Shown here one piece after another: positions 57,609-64,000 of a stretch of DNA of 64,000 nt (position 1 is the first letter of the stretch; each line of letters starts with the position of its first letter). The notes under the pieces were generated by a model. That model was not told where the DNA came from and did not search any database. It worked only from the letters and a program-made list of their open reading frames with translations. The position numbers and the translations under genes were made by a program. This stretch comes from Microbacterium sp. AZCO (GTDB lineage: Bacteria > Actinomycetota > Actinomycetes > Actinomycetales > Microbacteriaceae), in contig NZ_CP154857.1 in assembly GCF_039614715.1 (NCBI RefSeq), forward strand, positions 1,240,001 to 1,304,000. Direction: 5' to 3'.

Positions 57609-58646
57609 TCAGGAGCCGTACGGCGCGCGTGTCGAGATGACGGTCACGAGTCGCTCGAGCGCGAACACGGAGTCGCGCGACGCGCCCTTGACCTCGGCAT
57701 CCGCTCGTGCGGCCGCCTGGATCGCCATGCCGAGGGTCGTCTCGGTCCAGCCCGAGAGGTCACGACGGGCGCGGTCGACCTGCCAGTCCTTCAGCCCGAG
57801 CCGCCCGGCGAGTGCGGCCGCCGGCTCGCGGCTTCCCGCGACGCGGGCCATCGTGCGCAGCTTCGAGGCGATCGCCGCGACGAGCGGCACCGGGTCGGCG
57901 CCCGAGGCGAGTGCGTGCCGGAGCGCGATGAGCGCCTCGCCGTAACGGCCGGCGATCGCCGTGTCTGCGACGGTGAAGGCCGACGTCTCGACGCGGCCGC
58001 CGTAGTAGCGCTCGACGACCTGCTCGGTGATGTCGCCGGGGACGTCGGCGATGAGCTGCTGACACGCCGCGGCGAGCTCGGTGAGGTCGTCCGCGAAGGC
58101 GGAGACGAGCGAACGGAGCGCCGCGGGTGCGATGCGCTTTCGGGCGGTCTGGAACTCTCCCGCGGCGAAGTCGAAGCGATCGCTGTCTCGCTTGACCGCG
58201 GGGCACGCGATCTCGGCGCCGCCGCCCTGCCCCGCACGGATCGCGTCGAGGAGCTTCTTGCCGCGGACGGTGGCACCGGTGTGGCGCAGCACGACGGTCG
58301 CGCCGTCCTGCGGCGCCGCGAGGTACGACAGTGCTTCGTTCAGGAAAGCGTCGGAGCACTTCTCGACCCCTGACACCCGCACGAGGCGCGGCTCGCCGAA
58401 CAGTGACGGCGACGTCACGGCGAGGAGCGTGCCCTGCGCGTAGTCGTCGGCGCGGATGTCGGACACTTCGAGACTCGGATCCTCGGCGCGCAGGTAGTCG
58501 CGGAGCCCCGCGATGGCGCGCTCGGCGCACACCTCTTCGGGCCCGGACACGAGCACGATGGGCGCCGGCTGCGGCTCGCGCCAGGACAGCTGCGGAATGG
58601 CGCTCCGCGTCTTGGCGGGGGCGGAGCGTCGCGCGGTCGGGGCCAT
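57609..58646 (-). CDS. holA: DNA polymerase III subunit delta
   Basis: Opens the sliding clamp within the clamp loader. The 345 residues have the HolA signature PAPIVLVSGPEEVCAERA with a degenerate P-loop, the FGEPRLVRVSGVEK segment and the helical C-terminal collar. It lies 9 bp downstream of comEC. The comEA-comEC-holA order is standard in Gram-positives. Confidence 0.93.
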   Translation of the reverse strand: MAPTARRSAPAKTRSAIPQLSWREPQPAPIVLVSGPEEVCAERAIAGLRDYLRAEDPSLEVSDIRADDYAQGTLLAVTSPSLFGEPRLVRVSGVEKCSDAFLNEALSYLAAPQDGATVVLRHTGATVRGKKLLDAIRAGQGGGAEIACPAVKRDSDRFDFAAGEFQTARKRIAPAALRSLVSAFADDLTELAAACQQLIADVPGDITEQVVERYYGGRVETSAFTVADTAIAGRYGEALIALRHALASGADPVPLVAAIASKLRTMARVAGSREPAAALAGRLGLKDWQVDRARRDLSGWTETTLGMAIQAAARADAEVKGASRDSVFALERLVTVISTRAPYGS

Positions 58647-58655
58647 TCGTCCAGC

Positions 58656-60980
58656 CTAGCCAGGGGCACCGACGCGAGCCCGTCGCTCGCGCCACACCTC
58701 GAGCCCGTGGTCCGCGAGCCAGAGCGCCACGGTCCCCTCGAGGTCGGTGCGGGCGACGATGGCGCCGACGTCGGTCAGGACGTCGAGGGTCTCCTGACGC
58801 GGATGCCCGTAGTCGTTGCCGAGACCGACGGAAATGAGGGCCAGGCTCGGTCGGGCCGCGACGTAGAGGCCCGGGTCCTGATCCGCGCTGCCGTGGTGCG
58901 CGACCTTGACGACGTCGTAGGGCGGATCGAGCATCCCGGACGCCTCGATCGCACGCTGCGGCGATGCGGAGAGGTCGCCGAGGAACAGCGACGCCGGCAC
59001 TCCCCCGCCTCGGATGTCGATCGTGACGCTCGAGTCGTTGCCGGGCGCGTAGGCGCGGCTCTCCGCGCGCGGCCAGATCACGCGGTACGTCGCGGAGCCG
59101 AGAGCGCCCTGCATGCCCGCGTCGGCGTCCACGAGCTCGGCGCCACCGGCTGCAAGGGCGTCGAGCACGCGCTGGTGCACCGCCGTGTCGACGGGACCGT
59201 GCAGCACGCGATCGACCCGCCCGACGACCGCATCGACGCCACCCGCGTGGTCTGCGTCGTAATGGGTGAGTACGAGGAGGTCGAGATGATGGATGCTGGT
59301 GCGGGCGAGGCATCCCTCCAGCGCTTTCGGATCGGGTCCCGTGTCGACGAGGGCGACCGCGCCGCCCGACCGGACGAGCACCGCGTCGCCCTGGCCGATG
59401 TCGCACGCGAGGATCGCCCACGACGACGGCAGCGTGAGGGGCCCTGCCGGCCCGGCGAGGGCGGCACCTCCCGCACAGACCCCGACGACTACGGCGACGA
59501 TCGCGCCGGCGGCGAACCGCAGCGCACGCCGCGATCCGGGCGCGAGGAGAACCGCCACGGCGGCGCCCAGCATCGCGAGGAGAGCGAGCCCCGGCCAGCC
59601 CTCGAGCCACGACACCTGCCCGCCCGGCAGCTCAGCGAAGGTGTGCGCGGTCCCGGCGATCCAGGCGGCGGGCGCCCACGCGAGCACCGCGAGGCCCGAC
59701 TGCAGCGCGGGGAACGGCAGCGCGAGGCACGCGGCGAGTCCCACGACCGTCGCGACCGGCGCAGCCGGAGCCGCGAGGAGGTTCGCCACGACGCCGTAGA
59801 GCGGCACTGTCGGGGCGATCAGCACGAGGAGCGGCCCGCAGGCGAGCTGCGCGGCGAGCGGCACCGACAGTGCGAGGGCAAGGGCGCGCGGCATCCATCG
59901 CTGCAATCCGGCGGCGAGCGGCCTCGCCAGCAGCAGGAGTGCTGCCGTCGCGACCGTCGAGAGCGCGAAGCCGAGGGACGTCGACAGCCACGGGTCGAAG
60001 GCGAGCAGCCCGGCCACCGCGAGGCACAGCACCGCCACCCCGACGGCAGGGCGTCCCACCGCGACCGCGAGCATCGCGACGGCGGCCATCGCGGCGGCCC
60101 TCGCGACGCTCGGCTCGGGCGTCACCAGCACGACGAAGCCGCCGAGGGCGGCGACACCCACCGCGACCCGCACTCCGCGCCGGGCGCCGAGCAGCGCCGC
60201 ACCGGCGAACGCGAGCCCGACGACGAGCGCGCAGTTGGCCCCCGACACGGCGGTGAGATGCGACAGCGACGACGCCTTCATGGCCGCGTCGAGGTCGGGA
60301 TCGACGCGGCTCGTGTCCCCCACGGCGAGGCCGGGGATGAGACCGCCTCCCGGGTCGGGAAGGCCGCGCGTCGCCGCGACGAGCCCCTTGCGCAGCGTGC
60401 CGGCGAGCGCTTCGAGACCACGAGGGCCTGACACGACCTCGAGGCCGCCGGACGCCGTGAGCAGCACCACGGAGCGCTCCCCTGCGTCCGCCGCGCGAGC
60501 CGTGCCGCGCAGGACGACCACGGCGCCGACGTCGAGGTCGCCGATCCCCTCGACGTCGTCGGGCTGGGTGGCGACCGACACGGGCAGGTCGACCGCGAGC
60601 TCAGCCGGTCCGGCCGAAACCCGCGACGCCACTGCGTCGAACACGAGCTGTCCCGTCGAGGCCCGGCGCTCGACCTTGCCGACGACGCGGGCGGTGACCT
60701 CGATGGCGCGCCCGCCGTCGAGGGCGAGCGCCGACAGCGCCGTCCGCGCCGGCTGCGCGAGCGCGACGTGCGAGGCGACGACGGCTGCGAAGGCGAGCGC
60801 GAGCACCACGACGACGCCCGACGGGCCGCGACGGCGCACGAGCACCAGCAGGGCGACGAGGGTCGCGCCCCACGCGCCGATCGCGAGTGCCGGCGACCAG
60901 GACGGCGCGAGCGTCGCCGCAGCGGCCGTCGCCCACGCCGCCGCGGTGACCGGTACGAGGCGGAAGCGGCGCATCGTCAT
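58656..60980 (-). CDS. comEC: ComEC/Rec2 family DNA-uptake channel protein
   Basis: A 774-residue membrane protein. The N-terminal membrane and OB region leads to the competence domain with SLSHLTAVSGANCALV, followed by many helices. The C-terminal metallo-beta-lactamase-like domain has LTHYDADHAGGVD, with the Asp and His ligands intact. It forms the DNA channel in transformable bacteria. Its ATG overlaps the comEA stop codon. Whether this organism is competent cannot be decided here, as pilin and ComG genes are not in the window. Confidence 0.92.
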   Translation of the reverse strand: MTMRRFRLVPVTAAAWATAAAATLAPSWSPALAIGAWGATLVALLVLVRRRGPSGVVVVLALAFAAVVASHVALAQPARTALSALALDGGRAIEVTARVVGKVERRASTGQLVFDAVASRVSAGPAELAVDLPVSVATQPDDVEGIGDLDVGAVVVLRGTARAADAGERSVVLLTASGGLEVVSGPRGLEALAGTLRKGLVAATRGLPDPGGGLIPGLAVGDTSRVDPDLDAAMKASSLSHLTAVSGANCALVVGLAFAGAALLGARRGVRVAVGVAALGGFVVLVTPEPSVARAAAMAAVAMLAVAVGRPAVGVAVLCLAVAGLLAFDPWLSTSLGFALSTVATAALLLLARPLAAGLQRWMPRALALALSVPLAAQLACGPLLVLIAPTVPLYGVVANLLAAPAAPVATVVGLAACLALPFPALQSGLAVLAWAPAAWIAGTAHTFAELPGGQVSWLEGWPGLALLAMLGAAVAVLLAPGSRRALRFAAGAIVAVVVGVCAGGAALAGPAGPLTLPSSWAILACDIGQGDAVLVRSGGAVALVDTGPDPKALEGCLARTSIHHLDLLVLTHYDADHAGGVDAVVGRVDRVLHGPVDTAVHQRVLDALAAGGAELVDADAGMQGALGSATYRVIWPRAESRAYAPGNDSSVTIDIRGGGVPASLFLGDLSASPQRAIEASGMLDPPYDVVKVAHHGSADQDPGLYVAARPSLALISVGLGNDYGHPRQETLDVLTDVGAIVARTDLEGTVALWLADHGLEVWRERRARVGAPG

Positions 60981-61582
60981 ACCGTCACGAGGTCGCGGAG
61001 GGCCTCGAGCATCTTGTCGCCGATGCCGGGCACCGCGAGGAGGTCCTCGACGCTCGTGAAGCGCCCGTTGGCCTCCCGCCAGTCGATGATGCGCTGCGCC
61101 ATGGCCGGCCCGACGCGTGGAAGGGTGTCGAGAGCTGCCGCGTCGGCGGTGTTGAGGTTGACGCGCCCATCGCCCGCGGCGGGCGCGGCTCCCCCGCCTT
61201 CCGCAGCGGTGGGGACGGCGCCCACGACCGGCACGACGAGCTGCTCTCCGTCGCTCAGCGGGCGGGCGAGGTTGACGGCATCCTGATCCGCCTCGGGGGC
61301 GAAGCCTCCCGCCACACCGATCGCGTCGACGACGCGCGCGCCGTCCTCGAGCACGTACAGGCCGGGCACCGCGACGGCTCCCGAGACGTGCACATAGAGG
61401 GATGCCGGGGACGCGGCATCCCTCGACTCGTGAGAGGCCGTGGGAACGGACTCGGCCGGCGCGCCCGCACCCCGAGCGATGCCGATCCCGACCGTGATCG
61501 CGAGGGCTGCGAGCACGACGACGATCGCCGCACCGATTCCGAGCCGACGGCGGGGAGGGGCCGGTTCTCCGGGTGCGGTCAC
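60977..61582 (-). CDS. comEA: ComEA-like DNA-binding competence protein
   Basis: A 201-residue membrane-anchored DNA receptor. A single N-terminal hydrophobic helix (about 12-35) is followed by an SLBB domain (SLYVHVSGAVAVPGLYVLED) and a linker. A helix-hairpin-helix pair ends it (VNLNTADAAALDTLPRVGP and RFTSVEDLLAVPGIGDKML). It is translationally coupled to comEC. Confidence 0.93.
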   Translation of the reverse strand: MTAPGEPAPPRRRLGIGAAIVVVLAALAITVGIGIARGAGAPAESVPTASHESRDAASPASLYVHVSGAVAVPGLYVLEDGARVVDAIGVAGGFAPEADQDAVNLARPLSDGEQLVVPVVGAVPTAAEGGGAAPAAGDGRVNLNTADAAALDTLPRVGPAMAQRIIDWREANGRFTSVEDLLAVPGIGDKMLEALRDLVTV

Positions 61583-61674
61583 CCGCTCACGCTAGAAGCG
61601 GCTCGCTCCCGGCGACCGCCCGCGCCCGCCGGCGGTGGACGAGCAGGAGAAATCGGCGCCTGGGGAGGAGCGCG

Positions 61675-64000
<2,326 letters not shown>

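Overview
The window is a high-GC chromosomal segment of an actinobacterium, most likely Microbacterium or a close Microbacteriaceae relative. The evidence is the GTG-rich start codons, the glnA2-glnE pair, ppgK next to rnpB, the fasR-fabD-fabH-acpP-fabF order followed by DUF3145, homodimeric AceE, actinobacterial LeuA and ppgK polyphosphate glucokinase. Nearly all of it is tightly packed housekeeping DNA. There is no IS element, CRISPR array or rRNA operon.

Layout. 1-5582: nitrogen control (glnE, cut by the window edge, and glnA2), ppgK, then a 1.15-kb insertion bounded by 64-bp direct repeats at the 3' end of the RNase P RNA gene. 5624-9874: a family-A DNA polymerase paralogue, a coiled-coil zinc-ribbon protein, an APC amino-acid permease and tRNA-Val. 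9906-17742: a peroxiredoxin-like relic, aceE and the FasR-headed fatty-acid synthesis operon, closed by a strong terminator. 17838-22712: DUF3145, tRNA-Met, recQ, a DMT-like transporter, def, a decayed transporter fragment and tRNA-Asn. 22769-28062: a lone ABC ATPase and the dusB-dgt-dnaG operon. 28125-33832: a glutathione peroxidase, a gadB-YrhK-DsbA operon, recO-uppS and a UPF0126 channel. 33840-35734: leuA with a leucine-rich leader peptide. 35885-39452: a two-gene accessory unit (CHAT protease plus alpha/beta hydrolase), convergent with a secreted Ig-like protein. 41532-52487: a long minus-strand gene chain, lepA-DUF1990-hemW-hrcA-dnaJ-rsmE-hit-phoH-ybeY-CBS-era, with a CIRCE box at hrcA. 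52511-57040: an aminotransferase, an alpha/beta hydrolase, and a beta-glucosidase with its MFS partner. 57277-64000: rpsT, holA, comEC, comEA and leuS (5' end cut off).

The best candidate for an undescribed system is the CHAT-protease/hydrolase pair. Both proteins carry the same DDGLLGGG...WxP(D/E) short motif (two copies in the protease linker, two or three in the hydrolase), which could be a processing or docking site linking protease and effector. The second is the minimal insertion at the rnpB 3' end. It carries a LysM-domain protein and a 59-residue cysteine/histidine protein but no recombinase. Third is leuA regulation by an apparently leaderless leader peptide with four consecutive Leu codons.
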